From: an uncultured Bacteroides sp.
GTDB taxonomy: Bacteria; Bacteroidota; Bacteroidia; Bacteroidales; Bacteroidaceae
DNA length: 64,000 bases
Reading direction: 5' to 3'
Assembly: GCA_902492205.1 (NCBI GenBank)
Contig: CABUKU010000008.1
Span: 1-64,000 of the forward strand
Positions 9,105 to 19,091 of this stretch are shown here, piece after piece (positions within the stretch are counted from its first letter, which is position 1; the number at the start of each line of letters is the position of its first letter). The notes beneath the pieces were generated by a model. The model searched no databases, was not told the DNA's origin, and worked only from the letters and a program-made list of their open reading frames with translations. A program made the translations under genes and the position numbers.

Positions 9105-9118
9105 AGTAATTAATTAAA

Positions 9119-9156
9119 AAGCTGGATTGAATAAAACATTTATTACAATCCAGCTT
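9119..9156 (-). terminator. Internal terminator/attenuator within the PUL
   Basis: An 11-bp perfect stem (9119-9129 with 9146-9156, AAGCTGGATTG) and 16-nt loop, followed on the minus strand by a T-rich tract. It lies between the DUF4623-like gene and the GHL10 lipoprotein gene and probably lowers expression of the five downstream genes. Confidence 0.7.
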
Positions 9157-9173
9157 CGATGCTAATTTAACAA

Positions 9174-10913
9174 TTATTTACCTAACTCTATAACTAAACC
9201 ACCATATTCACATACATATCCAAATACATAAACTTTGTCATTAACTACCTTTACACTATTACAAGCTGAAACCCATGCAGCTCCACCTGTCGCATTTGCA
9301 GTTATATTTTGCTTATATACCCTAATATCATCAATAGACTTCTCAGAAATTGCTTTAAGACCTTCCACATAATTATCCCCTTCTACCAATGCTACAATTT
9401 CTACAAAAGCATCATTTGCAGCCCACTCACGATTTACAGTATAAGTTAAATAACGAACGCCATTATATTCAAAAAAGTGTGGGTCCATTGCACGTCCTTG
9501 TATAGGAGTGTCACGTTCAACTTCAAATTCAACATCAAAATTTTGATTCAAAATTAATGTACCAGCCGCTGATCCAGTCGCTATAAAATGAGTATTGTCA
9601 CCTGGGATACCGTTAATACGTGCATATTGTCCCAAAGAAAGGTCCGCAGAACTTGGTGCTTGATATTTTCCTACCAAATCAATCACTTTAGGTGTTTGAT
9701 TTATTTGTCCGTTTTTAGATTCCCAAACATAAAATTGTCCTTGTTGAGTATTTTGAAATGGGAAATTAGAAGTTGCAATATAACCATTCGTTTTAGGATC
9801 TCCAATGATAGACAAAGCATCTCCCAAACGCACCGCCGTAGAAGGACTAACAGGAACATCAATAGAATATTCAATTAGTTTCTCCGGGATAGCATTCACA
9901 TCTTTCCAATAATAAACAATGAATTTTTTATTTTTATCCATAGCCATAGAACAAACATAAATGCCTCCATTATCAGCTACACGCACATCGCTAATAACCC
10001 AATTTGTAGAAGTTACGTCAATTATTCCTTCTCCCATCTGCAAGCTCTTCATTTCTTTTGTAGCATCTTGAATATCATAATAATAAATATTATTTCCACC
10101 CTCGCGTGAAGCGAAGAATGCATATCGCCCATCAAAGAAAGCACCTCTTGTTGAATTCTTTCCAAGAATAGGATTTAATCCAGATCCCAATGATTGATCC
10201 AACACAATTTTTGCAGTACTTGGCTTTATACCCGCTTCTACAATGGAAGCAACTATCACATATTTCTTTTCCTTGCCTCCATTAGCAATGGTAATATACT
10301 TTTCACTATTATCGGAAAAATCGACTTCCATATAATCCCCTTCCTCATTACTGATAATTTCGGGATTTGAGCTACTAATAGTTGCAGTCGATGGATTAAT
10401 TTTGAAATCAGATAAAATCGCTTTTGTACCCAATACATTTGTAAAAGATAGATTAATTTTACCATCTGAATGAGATACGGTTATTTCAGGATTATAAACA
10501 CCTTTCACATTTAAACCTAAAACAGCGAGTTCATCCGTATATTCCCCTTTCGTAACCTTTATTCCATATTTCTTAATCTCCAACCCTTTTGATGCAACCA
10601 GTGCTTGCTTCCCTTCATTTGCTTCAAAATCAATAATACTACCAGAAGCAGGAGTTGTAACAGTTCCTTCACTAGCTATAATCTCCAACTTAGCATTTTT
10701 TAAATCTGTTAATGGAGAGACTTTTATTCTAAATGTGTCTCCATCCAGAATTCCTTCAGCTTTGCTATCACCTGATTCTCCGGCATTAGTGATTGATACA
10801 CTGTTGATCTCTACAGTTGTAGTTTCCGCAGGGTTATCATTGTCGGAGCATGAAGAAAAGAATAAAGTTGTTATACCTAACAAACAACTTAAAGTAAGAA
10901 ATTTTCGAGTCAT
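9174..10913 (-). CDS. DUF4623-like surface lipoprotein of the SusCD module
   Basis: A 579-residue lipoprotein. The start at 10913 is chosen over an upstream in-frame Met at 11012, because it gives a clean SPII signal (MTRKFLTLSC..., lipobox FSSC, Cys22) and the longer form would overlap susD. Residues about 30-240 form beta modules of the DUF5018 kind; the rest looks like a beta-propeller-like region (FFDGRYAFFASREGGNNIYYYDI, HFIATGSAAGTLI) matching what I know of DUF4623 proteins that follow susD in many PULs. It is likely a surface glycan-binding protein in the role of SusE/SusF. No catalytic motif is visible. Confidence 0.65.
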   Translation of the reverse strand: MTRKFLTLSCLLGITTLFFSSCSDNDNPAETTTVEINSVSITNAGESGDSKAEGILDGDTFRIKVSPLTDLKNAKLEIIASEGTVTTPASGSIIDFEANEGKQALVASKGLEIKKYGIKVTKGEYTDELAVLGLNVKGVYNPEITVSHSDGKINLSFTNVLGTKAILSDFKINPSTATISSSNPEIISNEEGDYMEVDFSDNSEKYITIANGGKEKKYVIVASIVEAGIKPSTAKIVLDQSLGSGLNPILGKNSTRGAFFDGRYAFFASREGGNNIYYYDIQDATKEMKSLQMGEGIIDVTSTNWVISDVRVADNGGIYVCSMAMDKNKKFIVYYWKDVNAIPEKLIEYSIDVPVSPSTAVRLGDALSIIGDPKTNGYIATSNFPFQNTQQGQFYVWESKNGQINQTPKVIDLVGKYQAPSSADLSLGQYARINGIPGDNTHFIATGSAAGTLILNQNFDVEFEVERDTPIQGRAMDPHFFEYNGVRYLTYTVNREWAANDAFVEIVALVEGDNYVEGLKAISEKSIDDIRVYKQNITANATGGAAWVSACNSVKVVNDKVYVFGYVCEYGGLVIELGK

Positions 10914-10941
10914 AAATATTAATTTATTAAGATTAAAGAAA

Positions 10942-12399
10942 TTATTTTTTATCCCACCATATTCTGGTATATTGGCTATCACCTCCCATACGCTTAATCG
11001 CCTCTTGTACATTTACCGGATTATAACGAGTTTCATCTGTTGAATATGAAAAACGACGTGGCATATCCGGATTATCTGGCCAATGGTAAATCAGAGGAGA
11101 AATATCAGGTTTCCCAGTACGCCTAACCAAATTCCATCCTTGAGGTCCATTAGGAAATAAAGAAATCCAGAATTGAGTATATAAGTTGTCTATTGAATAA
11201 GGAACACTCGCAATAAAAGCATCCACTTTTTCCTGAGATATATTATAAAACTCCATAGATAACTGGATTGCTTTTTTATAATAAGCTTCAGGAGAAGCTG
11301 TGATATATCCTTTTGCAGCTGCTTCTGATAACAAGAAAGCTATCTCAGATGCGCTCATTAAAACAAATGGTGTTTCATCCTGAATAAAATAATTACCTAT
11401 ATCGCAATAATTGGGTATATAGTCAGTTTTATAATTTGCATTCAAATCTTCTATTTTTTGTCCAGAAGGCAAACCTACATATTCGCCACTATTGTTAGGA
11501 GCCATATAAATCAGCATTCTAGGATCATTGTTCACCCTAAGACGATCATACAAATTTTTGGAAATACGCATTTCATCCCATGAAGCAACGAAAGAGTAAG
11601 GGTTTTTAACATGGTATGTTGGTCCTCCTGCATCAGGAATTAACATCAGGTTATCTTCATTTGATGATATATACTCAGACAAATCCGATATGTTAATTGA
11701 ATTTAAGACTGTTTTAGTAATTTCAGATTCTGCCACATTAGAACATTGCATAGCCAACCTTATTAGCATTGAGTTCGCAAATTTTATCCATTTATCCAGA
11801 TCTCCATTATAGAAAACATCAGCGTTCCCTAAAGAAGGATAGCCACTGTTTTTATTAGTTTTCAAAGTCGTTACCGCGCTTTGCAATTGACTAATAAGAT
11901 CTTTATAAATAAACTCTTGTGTATCATATTTAGGCGCTACAGCCTTAAAAGCTTCTGTATATGGAATATCTCCATACATATCAGTCAAGTATTGAAACAT
12001 ATATGCACGCCAAATACGAGAAACGGCTTCATGATTTACATTTTCAATCTTTTGTGAAAGTTCAATGGCATGCTCACATAAATGCAAACCGGCAAAAGCT
12101 TCTTCCGAGTACCACCACTTCCATACATCGTTTACAGGTGAAGGTTCATAATGAGCCGAATTGAAATTTGCCTTTATGGTTGAGACATATTGAACCCAAT
12201 CCAAAGTGGTTGTTTGATTTGTACTTTGCCAAATCCCTACAGACATACCAGAACCCGTAACAAAAGATCTGGTTAATATGGGAGATGGATCAATAACGAC
12301 CGAAGTTGTTTTGGGAAAATCCAGTTCATCAAAATCGGATGTACATCCAAAAGATAATAATCCGCATGTAATAATACTTATAAATATCTTTGTTTTCAT
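10942..12399 (-). CDS. SusD/RagB-family glycan-binding lipoprotein
   Basis: A 485-residue outer-membrane lipoprotein with lipobox LSFGC (Cys19). The helical repeats typical of SusD are visible, including the TPR-like AEIAFLLSEAAAKGY segment and the conserved C-terminal stretch GWNLVRRTGKPDISP. It belongs to the SusD-like_2 branch by its RIWWDKK-type C terminus. It caps the SusC channel and delivers oligosaccharides. The gene lies 23 bp downstream of susC in the same direction, the standard PUL arrangement. Confidence 0.93.
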   Translation of the reverse strand: MKTKIFISIITCGLLSFGCTSDFDELDFPKTTSVVIDPSPILTRSFVTGSGMSVGIWQSTNQTTTLDWVQYVSTIKANFNSAHYEPSPVNDVWKWWYSEEAFAGLHLCEHAIELSQKIENVNHEAVSRIWRAYMFQYLTDMYGDIPYTEAFKAVAPKYDTQEFIYKDLISQLQSAVTTLKTNKNSGYPSLGNADVFYNGDLDKWIKFANSMLIRLAMQCSNVAESEITKTVLNSINISDLSEYISSNEDNLMLIPDAGGPTYHVKNPYSFVASWDEMRISKNLYDRLRVNNDPRMLIYMAPNNSGEYVGLPSGQKIEDLNANYKTDYIPNYCDIGNYFIQDETPFVLMSASEIAFLLSEAAAKGYITASPEAYYKKAIQLSMEFYNISQEKVDAFIASVPYSIDNLYTQFWISLFPNGPQGWNLVRRTGKPDISPLIYHWPDNPDMPRRFSYSTDETRYNPVNVQEAIKRMGGDSQYTRIWWDKK

Positions 12400-12422
12400 C
12401 TTATCTTATTTTTATGTGTTAA

Positions 12423-15400
12423 TTAAAATGATACATTCAATCCGAAAGTGAATTGCATGGTTTCCGGCATACCAAATATTTCAACTCCCGATGCATTGCC
12501 AGTTGTTATATATGACTCTGGAGAAATATTAGGTACTTTCTTCATTAAATAGCACAAATTATTTGCATTGATACTAAAGTTTACGTTATCTATAAACTTA
12601 ATTTTATGTATCTGTTTAGACAGATTATAACCAACGCTTATTTGTCTTAAACGGATATAAGATGCATCATAAACCCACATTTCAGAAACCCCACTGACGC
12701 GTTGCCAGTATAATTGAGGATCAACTGCATAAGATCCATAAATTCCATTTTTTACTCCTTCAACCATATAACCAATATTAGGCAATATTCCCATTTCCTG
12801 ATTAATTTCTTTAGCTTTAGCCCATTCATCACGACCTTGAGTAGTATTAGCCAATACACCTAACTCAGAACCAACTTTATTTGAATAAGAATAAATATTA
12901 TGACCTAATTTTCCATCAATCAATAAATTAAATGATAAACCTTTATAGGTAAATCCTGTACTGAAGCCTAACAACCAGTCCGGATATATTTTACCTAGTT
13001 CTTGGTTTACATCATTTGCTCCATTTTCATTTTGTTTAATAGTTGGCAAATTACTGTCATCTAAAATCAAATGTCCATTCTCGTCCCTGTTGAAAACAGT
13101 TCCCTGCATTGTACCTACAGGAGAACCGTTCATGGCATTTATAGTCATTCCGTCGGCTCCCCCTAATGTCAGTACAGGAACCTCTTCAGGCAATTCTTTT
13201 ACTTTATTCCATTGGTAACTGATATTTGCACCAACCCACCATTCAAATGACTTATTTCTAAGAATAACTCCCTTCAATTGAGCTTCAATACCCGAATTTT
13301 GTATATATCCAGCATTGATAATCCCTGAAGAATAGCCTGATGACGGTGCTAACGGAGCAGTAAATATTTGGTTCTTTGTTCCTGTGGTATAATAAGACAA
13401 ATCCACATTTAATCTATTCTGCCACATAATCAAATTAGTACCAACTTCTGTTGATATAGTAAATTCACTTTTTAAATCAGGATTTATACGAGAAGCAGGA
13501 ATAAATCCATATGGCAAACCATGAAATTGATTAGGACTCGTACCATAAACATTATATCTTTGTGAGCTATAATTTCCACCACTACCCACAGAAGCCCATG
13601 AACCTCTGATTTTAAACAGATCTACATTGCTACCCAAATTAAATGTCTCTGAAACAATCCAGCTTGCACTTACAGAAGGATAAAATATAGAACGGTTTTG
13701 AGGAGACAGGACAGAAGTCCAATCATTTCTTGCTGTTAAATCAAGAAATATTTGGCTATCCCAATCCATTGATAAAAATGCATATAATGATTGAATTTCA
13801 CTTTCAGCTATACCTTGGGAAGTTACTACATTATTAAAATTCTGAACAACATAATTTCCTTCTTTATTTATTAAACCAGATTCGGAAGAACTCGACATAC
13901 TATATATATTGCGGCGCATCAGATTTCCCCCCAATGATGCATTCAAACCAAATTTGCCAAAACGATGGTTCCCATTCAATAGAAAATCATAATTTTCTTC
14001 TGAAAAATCATTATCAGAAAATTGAAGTGTAGCAAGTCCATTCGCTTTGAAGTAAGTATTGGTAGCAGTCTGTCTCTGTCTTTCATCCGTGTAATAATCA
14101 AGTCCCCCTCTAGCTTTTAAATTCAAATCAAATGGCAATTTTAGAAGATATTTCAAATCCAGATTCAATTCTACAAAGCCTAATATTCTTTTACGTTTAT
14201 CATAATTAGTATTCAAATTTTCAGACCAGTACGGATTATTCAATAATGGTGACTTTGCAAAAGTAAAAGACTCAGGTGCAAGAATATTTCCATCTTCATT
14301 AGTCTTGTATTGTTCTGTCCATATTATAGGCAAATCCGCTTTTGTCCTATAATTCTTAAGCATATCCATACTTAATGAACGAGGTAAATACCACATTGAA
14401 TATACTGGATTATCAGGTGATCCTCCCAGATTTGGTCTATTATGTGCAGACTGATCAATATAGTTAGCCTTTGCATCGATAGACAAGAAACCACCTAATT
14501 TTGTATCGAACCTCATAGTAATAGAGTTCTTTTTAATTTCATTCTTTGGCACAATACCTTTTTCATTTGTGTTGGTATAAGAAAAATACACCCCCATTTT
14601 TTCTGTTTTATTGGATATAGAAACATTATGATTATTAGACAAACCAGTTTGGAGATAATCATCATAAGGATGAGATGTAGCATTCAAATTCTGTTTTTGC
14701 CCCAAAAAATTAACTACCTCTTTGCCATCTAACTTTGCTCCCCAACTTTGATAATCTGTTGCACCATATTTACCTGCAGATCCTTGTGAATATTCATTTT
14801 GAAAATCGGGTTTAATAAGCGGAGTACTTACTTGAAGTTGATATCCATATTTTATACCCAGTCCATTTTCTTTTTTAACACCTTTTTTAGTAGTAATCAT
14901 AATTACCCCATTTTGCCCACGGGAACCATAAAGTGCAGCAGCAGCCCCTCCTTTTAATACAGAAATTGATTCTATATCATCTGAATTTATATTATTAGCA
15001 GCATTACCATAATCAGTACCACCCCATTGTCCGGTACCATCTGCACCACCATCGACTCCTCCGGTATTATCCATAGGAACACCATCAACTACATATAAAG
15101 GTTCATTTGAGCCTGTTAAAGAACTGACTCCACGAATCGTTACTTTGGAAGAACCACCAGCTCCACTACCACTAGAAGATATATTTAACCCAGACACTTG
15201 ACCACTCAAGGCCTCAATTGGATTAACTTTTGAAAAAGCACTAAGATGATCACCATCAACATTACTAACAGCATAGCCCAAAGCTTTTTTCTCTCTTTTA
15301 ATACCTAAAGCAGTTACAACGACTTCATCTAATTTTTGAGTATCCTCATTTAAAACGACTTTAATGAAGTTCTGATTTGCTATTTTTATGTCTTGAGGTA

Positions 15401-15641
15401 TGTATCCGATATAAGAGATCTGCAAAGTTGGATTCTTGGTGGATACTTGTAATTTAAAATTGCCATCAATATCAGTAACCGTTCCATTTGAAGAACCTTT
15501 TTCCAAAATAGTGGCACCAATTATGCCCATTCCAGTAGCATCAGAAACATGCCCGGATATTTCATTTTGGGCATACAATGTTGCTGTTGAAAAGATACTT
15601 ATAAGAAGCAACATCGCTAATAAATAAAATCTTTTTCTCAT
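12423..15641 (-). CDS. SusC/RagA-family TonB-dependent outer-membrane transporter
   Basis: A 1072-residue beta-barrel importer. A signal peptide (about 1-24) is followed by a carboxypeptidase-regulatory-like domain (about 25-105, NEISGHVSDATGMGIIGATI), the SusC signature around 107-120 (DEVVVTALGIKREKKAL) and a TonB plug with the segment EPLYVVDGVPMDN. The remainder is the barrel, ending in an aromatic residue (NVSF). No N-terminal STN/anti-sigma-binding domain is present, so it is not a FecA-type signalling transporter. It imports oligosaccharides trapped by SusD across the outer membrane with energy from TonB-ExbBD. Confidence 0.95.
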   Translation of the reverse strand: MRKRFYLLAMLLLISIFSTATLYAQNEISGHVSDATGMGIIGATILEKGSSNGTVTDIDGNFKLQVSTKNPTLQISYIGYIPQDIKIANQNFIKVVLNEDTQKLDEVVVTALGIKREKKALGYAVSNVDGDHLSAFSKVNPIEALSGQVSGLNISSSGSGAGGSSKVTIRGVSSLTGSNEPLYVVDGVPMDNTGGVDGGADGTGQWGGTDYGNAANNINSDDIESISVLKGGAAAALYGSRGQNGVIMITTKKGVKKENGLGIKYGYQLQVSTPLIKPDFQNEYSQGSAGKYGATDYQSWGAKLDGKEVVNFLGQKQNLNATSHPYDDYLQTGLSNNHNVSISNKTEKMGVYFSYTNTNEKGIVPKNEIKKNSITMRFDTKLGGFLSIDAKANYIDQSAHNRPNLGGSPDNPVYSMWYLPRSLSMDMLKNYRTKADLPIIWTEQYKTNEDGNILAPESFTFAKSPLLNNPYWSENLNTNYDKRKRILGFVELNLDLKYLLKLPFDLNLKARGGLDYYTDERQRQTATNTYFKANGLATLQFSDNDFSEENYDFLLNGNHRFGKFGLNASLGGNLMRRNIYSMSSSSESGLINKEGNYVVQNFNNVVTSQGIAESEIQSLYAFLSMDWDSQIFLDLTARNDWTSVLSPQNRSIFYPSVSASWIVSETFNLGSNVDLFKIRGSWASVGSGGNYSSQRYNVYGTSPNQFHGLPYGFIPASRINPDLKSEFTISTEVGTNLIMWQNRLNVDLSYYTTGTKNQIFTAPLAPSSGYSSGIINAGYIQNSGIEAQLKGVILRNKSFEWWVGANISYQWNKVKELPEEVPVLTLGGADGMTINAMNGSPVGTMQGTVFNRDENGHLILDDSNLPTIKQNENGANDVNQELGKIYPDWLLGFSTGFTYKGLSFNLLIDGKLGHNIYSYSNKVGSELGVLANTTQGRDEWAKAKEINQEMGILPNIGYMVEGVKNGIYGSYAVDPQLYWQRVSGVSEMWVYDASYIRLRQISVGYNLSKQIHKIKFIDNVNFSINANNLCYLMKKVPNISPESYITTGNASGVEIFGMPETMQFTFGLNVSF

Positions 15642-15674
15642 AATAGTTAATTTAATAGTTAATAAATTCTTAGA

Positions 15675-17867
15675 TTAATTAGTAGGCGCAGTACCCATTT
15701 CAAACTCTAAAGTGCCTCCATTCATAATATCATTATAGTTAATGTAAAAGTTAGAATATTCCTTTCCATTCAATTTAACAGCCTGTATGTACTTGTTTTC
15801 CTTGCAATTATTATGTGCTATAATTTTAAAACTTTTTCCATTATTTAATTTTATGGTAGCTTCATTAAGTAAGGGGGAACCAAAGACAAAAGTGCCATCT
15901 ACCGGATTTACCGGATAAAAACCTAAAGCAGAAAATATATACCATGCCGACATTTGCCCACAGTCCTCATTCCCAATAAGTCCGTCCGGTTCATCCTTAT
16001 AAAATTCTTTGTAAACTTGACGAACAAATTCTGCAGTTTTCCATGCCTGACCGACATATGGATAAAGATATAATATATGATGACTAGGTTCATTACCATG
16101 AGCATATTGTCCTATCATCCCCGAAATATCAACCGAAGCTCCTTCATTCAATTCTGAACTGACTGAAAATAAGCTATCCAATTTCTTAACGAATGGTTCT
16201 TTACCACCGAATAGTTGTACTAATCCTTCAACATCATGAGGTACTAACCAAGTATATTGCCACGCATTACCTTCAACATAATCATCCTCCATATGAATAC
16301 TATGAAAGGGATCGAACTCTTTTCGACGAGTTCCATCAGATAATTTTCCACGCATAAATCCAATTGACGGATCAAAATAATGTTTATAATTTTTCGACCG
16401 TTTTATAAACTTGTCATATCCTTCCTTATTCCCTATGTCTTTTGCTAACTGTGCTACAGAATAATCATCCACTGCATATTCCAGTCCTTTTGCAACAGAC
16501 CATGGTATTTTATCAGCCGGTATGAATCCCTTTTCTCGCACAGCGGATAATCCGTCATCATTCATATTATCTATACTGGAGACCGCCAGATACGCCCTTT
16601 TCTTGTCAACACCTTTAAAACCCTTTAAACAAGCATCAACTACAACAGGAATAGAATGTAAACCAACCATGCACTTAGTTTCATTTCCTACCAAATGCCA
16701 AACAGGCATCTTTCCCTGTTGGTCATAAATAGTAAGTAATGTATTTACATAATCCTCAACTCGCGAATCTATTAAGGTATACAAAGGATGAACAGCACGA
16801 TAAGTATCCCAAAGGGAAAAAGTAGTATAAGGAGTAAAACCCTCTGCTTTATATATTTTACCATCAGCTCCTCTATAATTACCATCTACATCATTGAAAA
16901 CAGAAGGAGCTATCATTGTATGGTATAAGGATGTATAGAATATCTTCATAGATTTTTCATCAGAATGATAATCTATTACCCCTAAAGCTTGATTCCACTG
17001 TTTACGCGCATCATCAACAACCTTATTAAAATTCCAATCGGGAAGTTCTGCCATTACATTCTCTCCGGCCCCTTTCTCCGATACATATGATATGCCTGTT
17101 TTAACCAACAAAGGTTGCTTTAATCGGCCAAAAAACAAACCAACCTTTATTTTATTACCATTCTTATATAATTTAACTTCTTTTATCGGTGCTGAAAATA
17201 CTGTAGTAAAGAAAGTCTTGTGATCCAAAGCCCATTCATCTGAAACTCGATATCCATTAACCACCGAGTCATTCAATTGTTGAAAAGAGGACTCTAATGT
17301 TCCTTTACGAGTCATCAACGACTTCGCTCCCTCATCCAAATCAATCAATACATAAGCATCTTTATCTTCCGGATATGAATATTTCTGTAATCCGGTTCTT
17401 TCTGTCGCTGTCATTTCGACCTTAATCCGATATTTATCTAATATTACCGAATAATAGCCAGGAGATACGATTTCATTATGTTTTGAAAATGTAGAAACAT
17501 AATCTTCAGGTGATAATAATTTATTTTTAATGTCGGGCATGTGAGTGACTGGCATAAATATTATATCAGCCAAATCTGCAATTCCTGTCCCGCTTAAATG
17601 AGAATGTGAAAAACCAATAATTGTTGAATCGGAATCATGATAACCGGAACACCAGTCCCACCCTTTAGATAAATTATTAGGTCCTAATTGTACCATTCCA
17701 TGTGGAACAGATGCTCCAACAAATACATGCCCATGCCCTCCACTACCAATCAAAGGATCAACATAACTTATGTAATCAACAGATTCCACACCTATATTCT
17801 TTATTCCGGAACAGGAATAAAAAAACAAACTGATTAATCCAATATATATTATTCTATTTACACACAT
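15675..17867 (-). CDS. GH92 exo-alpha-mannosidase (lipoprotein)
   Basis: A 730-residue lipoprotein (lipobox FYSC, Cys19). Residues about 33-270 are the GH92 N-terminal beta domain with YVDPLIGSGGHGHVFVGASV and GFSHSHLSGTG (85-95). The catalytic (alpha/alpha)6 part contains YVEGNAWQYTW, YAHGNEPSHH and GNEDCGQMSAWYIFSALGFY, all hallmarks of GH92, a calcium-dependent inverting family that removes alpha-mannose from the non-reducing end. Linkage preference cannot be read. The gene overlaps the epimerase gene upstream by 10 bp, so they are co-transcribed. The presence of this family is the strongest hint that the PUL substrate carries alpha-mannose. Confidence 0.93.
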   Translation of the reverse strand: MCVNRIIYIGLISLFFYSCSGIKNIGVESVDYISYVDPLIGSGGHGHVFVGASVPHGMVQLGPNNLSKGWDWCSGYHDSDSTIIGFSHSHLSGTGIADLADIIFMPVTHMPDIKNKLLSPEDYVSTFSKHNEIVSPGYYSVILDKYRIKVEMTATERTGLQKYSYPEDKDAYVLIDLDEGAKSLMTRKGTLESSFQQLNDSVVNGYRVSDEWALDHKTFFTTVFSAPIKEVKLYKNGNKIKVGLFFGRLKQPLLVKTGISYVSEKGAGENVMAELPDWNFNKVVDDARKQWNQALGVIDYHSDEKSMKIFYTSLYHTMIAPSVFNDVDGNYRGADGKIYKAEGFTPYTTFSLWDTYRAVHPLYTLIDSRVEDYVNTLLTIYDQQGKMPVWHLVGNETKCMVGLHSIPVVVDACLKGFKGVDKKRAYLAVSSIDNMNDDGLSAVREKGFIPADKIPWSVAKGLEYAVDDYSVAQLAKDIGNKEGYDKFIKRSKNYKHYFDPSIGFMRGKLSDGTRRKEFDPFHSIHMEDDYVEGNAWQYTWLVPHDVEGLVQLFGGKEPFVKKLDSLFSVSSELNEGASVDISGMIGQYAHGNEPSHHILYLYPYVGQAWKTAEFVRQVYKEFYKDEPDGLIGNEDCGQMSAWYIFSALGFYPVNPVDGTFVFGSPLLNEATIKLNNGKSFKIIAHNNCKENKYIQAVKLNGKEYSNFYINYNDIMNGGTLEFEMGTAPTN

Positions 17868-19063
17868 AAATACTGAAGATTTTCTTTTTCAATTTTAGAT
17901 GAAATTTTTTCTAAAGTATTCCAACATTGGTAAAGCCCTCTCGGAACATGAAAACATCCTTTCCACTTTCCACCCTTTAGAGGCAACAATACTTCACCAC
18001 GACGATTTAAATAACCAAACCACTCCGGATATTTTTCATCTTTAAAGTGAGTCCAAACATAATTATGAATCTTCTCAAACCATACTAAACATTCTTCATC
18101 ACCTGTCAATTCATATCCTTTTAACATAGAAATCAACGTTTCAATATGTACCCACCAAAGCTTCTGGTCCCATTCAAGTTGTTGAACGGGTTGACCTAAA
18201 CGATCCATATAATAGAATATGCCTCCACATTCTTTATCCCAACCGTAGTTTGCCATCGTCAAAGCAATATTCTTAGCTTTAATTATTAACTCAGGACGAT
18301 TTAATCGCTTACCCAAATCCATAATAAACCACATAGCTTCAATTGAATGCCCCGGATTAAGAAGTCTTCCGTCAAACGTATCGGAAAGTTCGCCATCTGT
18401 AGTGACATTTTCCACTATAATGCCACCCAACTCAGGACGGTAAAAAACATCCATTACTTCATGTATGCAGGTTTCCATTGTTTGCTCCAAATACTCCGGA
18501 TCCAAAAGATGTTCTATCTCCAACGCCAAATTACAAAGAATCATAGGGAGAGCAAAATTCTTTAGATTACGAGTACCGGGATAAGCCTTATTCCATTTCC
18601 CCTTAGGATTATCAACCTTTGAAAGGATTATTTCAAAAGTTTTCTTTGCTATATCAGCATATTCCTTATTACCTGTGGCAAGGCTTAATTGCCCGAATGC
18701 CATTGTAGCAAATGTATAAGAGAAAATATTATATGGTTCAACCAAAGGATGCCCTTCGCGATCTAGGGAGAAATACCAGTTGTAATTGCCATCATGACCA
18801 TACTTTTTCAAGAACTCTCCTCCTTGAATAGCACAATCAAGCCATTCCTGTTTCTTCTCTACTTTGTTATAAAGCATGGAAAACATCCAAACCTCACGAC
18901 CTTGCAACCAAATAAACTTATCCGTATCAAAAACTTTTCCTTCACGATCCAAGCAGGTGAAGTATCCACCATACTTTTCATCTTGAGAATTGTTTAACCA
19001 AAAAGGTAATACACTATCCAGCAGCTCACTTTTATATTGTGCTGCCAACGCCTTAAAATCCAT
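17858..19063 (-). CDS. N-acylglucosamine 2-epimerase-family sugar epimerase
   Basis: A 401-residue cytoplasmic (alpha/alpha)6-barrel of the AGE/CE family. The two catalytic histidines are visible at the expected spacing: His239 in NPGHSIEAMW and His372 in KGCFHVPRG. The FHVPR form and the length are those of true N-acylglucosamine 2-epimerases (ManNAc to GlcNAc), though mannose 2-epimerases share the fold. In the PUL it would turn the imported sugar into a central intermediate. It follows the sugar porter by 28 bp and overlaps GH92, so transport, epimerisation and mannosidase genes form a tight unit. No NanA lyase or hexosamine kinase is in the window. Confidence 0.85.
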   Translation of the reverse strand: MDFKALAAQYKSELLDSVLPFWLNNSQDEKYGGYFTCLDREGKVFDTDKFIWLQGREVWMFSMLYNKVEKKQEWLDCAIQGGEFLKKYGHDGNYNWYFSLDREGHPLVEPYNIFSYTFATMAFGQLSLATGNKEYADIAKKTFEIILSKVDNPKGKWNKAYPGTRNLKNFALPMILCNLALEIEHLLDPEYLEQTMETCIHEVMDVFYRPELGGIIVENVTTDGELSDTFDGRLLNPGHSIEAMWFIMDLGKRLNRPELIIKAKNIALTMANYGWDKECGGIFYYMDRLGQPVQQLEWDQKLWWVHIETLISMLKGYELTGDEECLVWFEKIHNYVWTHFKDEKYPEWFGYLNRRGEVLLPLKGGKWKGCFHVPRGLYQCWNTLEKISSKIEKENLQYLCV

Positions 19064-19091
19064 ATTTTCAATATTTTATAGTTCTTTTACT

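Noticed and set aside
10914..11012. Start of the DUF4623-like gene at 11012
   Set aside because: It would overlap the susD 3' end by about 70 bp and hide the lipoprotein signal, which starts at the ATG at 10913.
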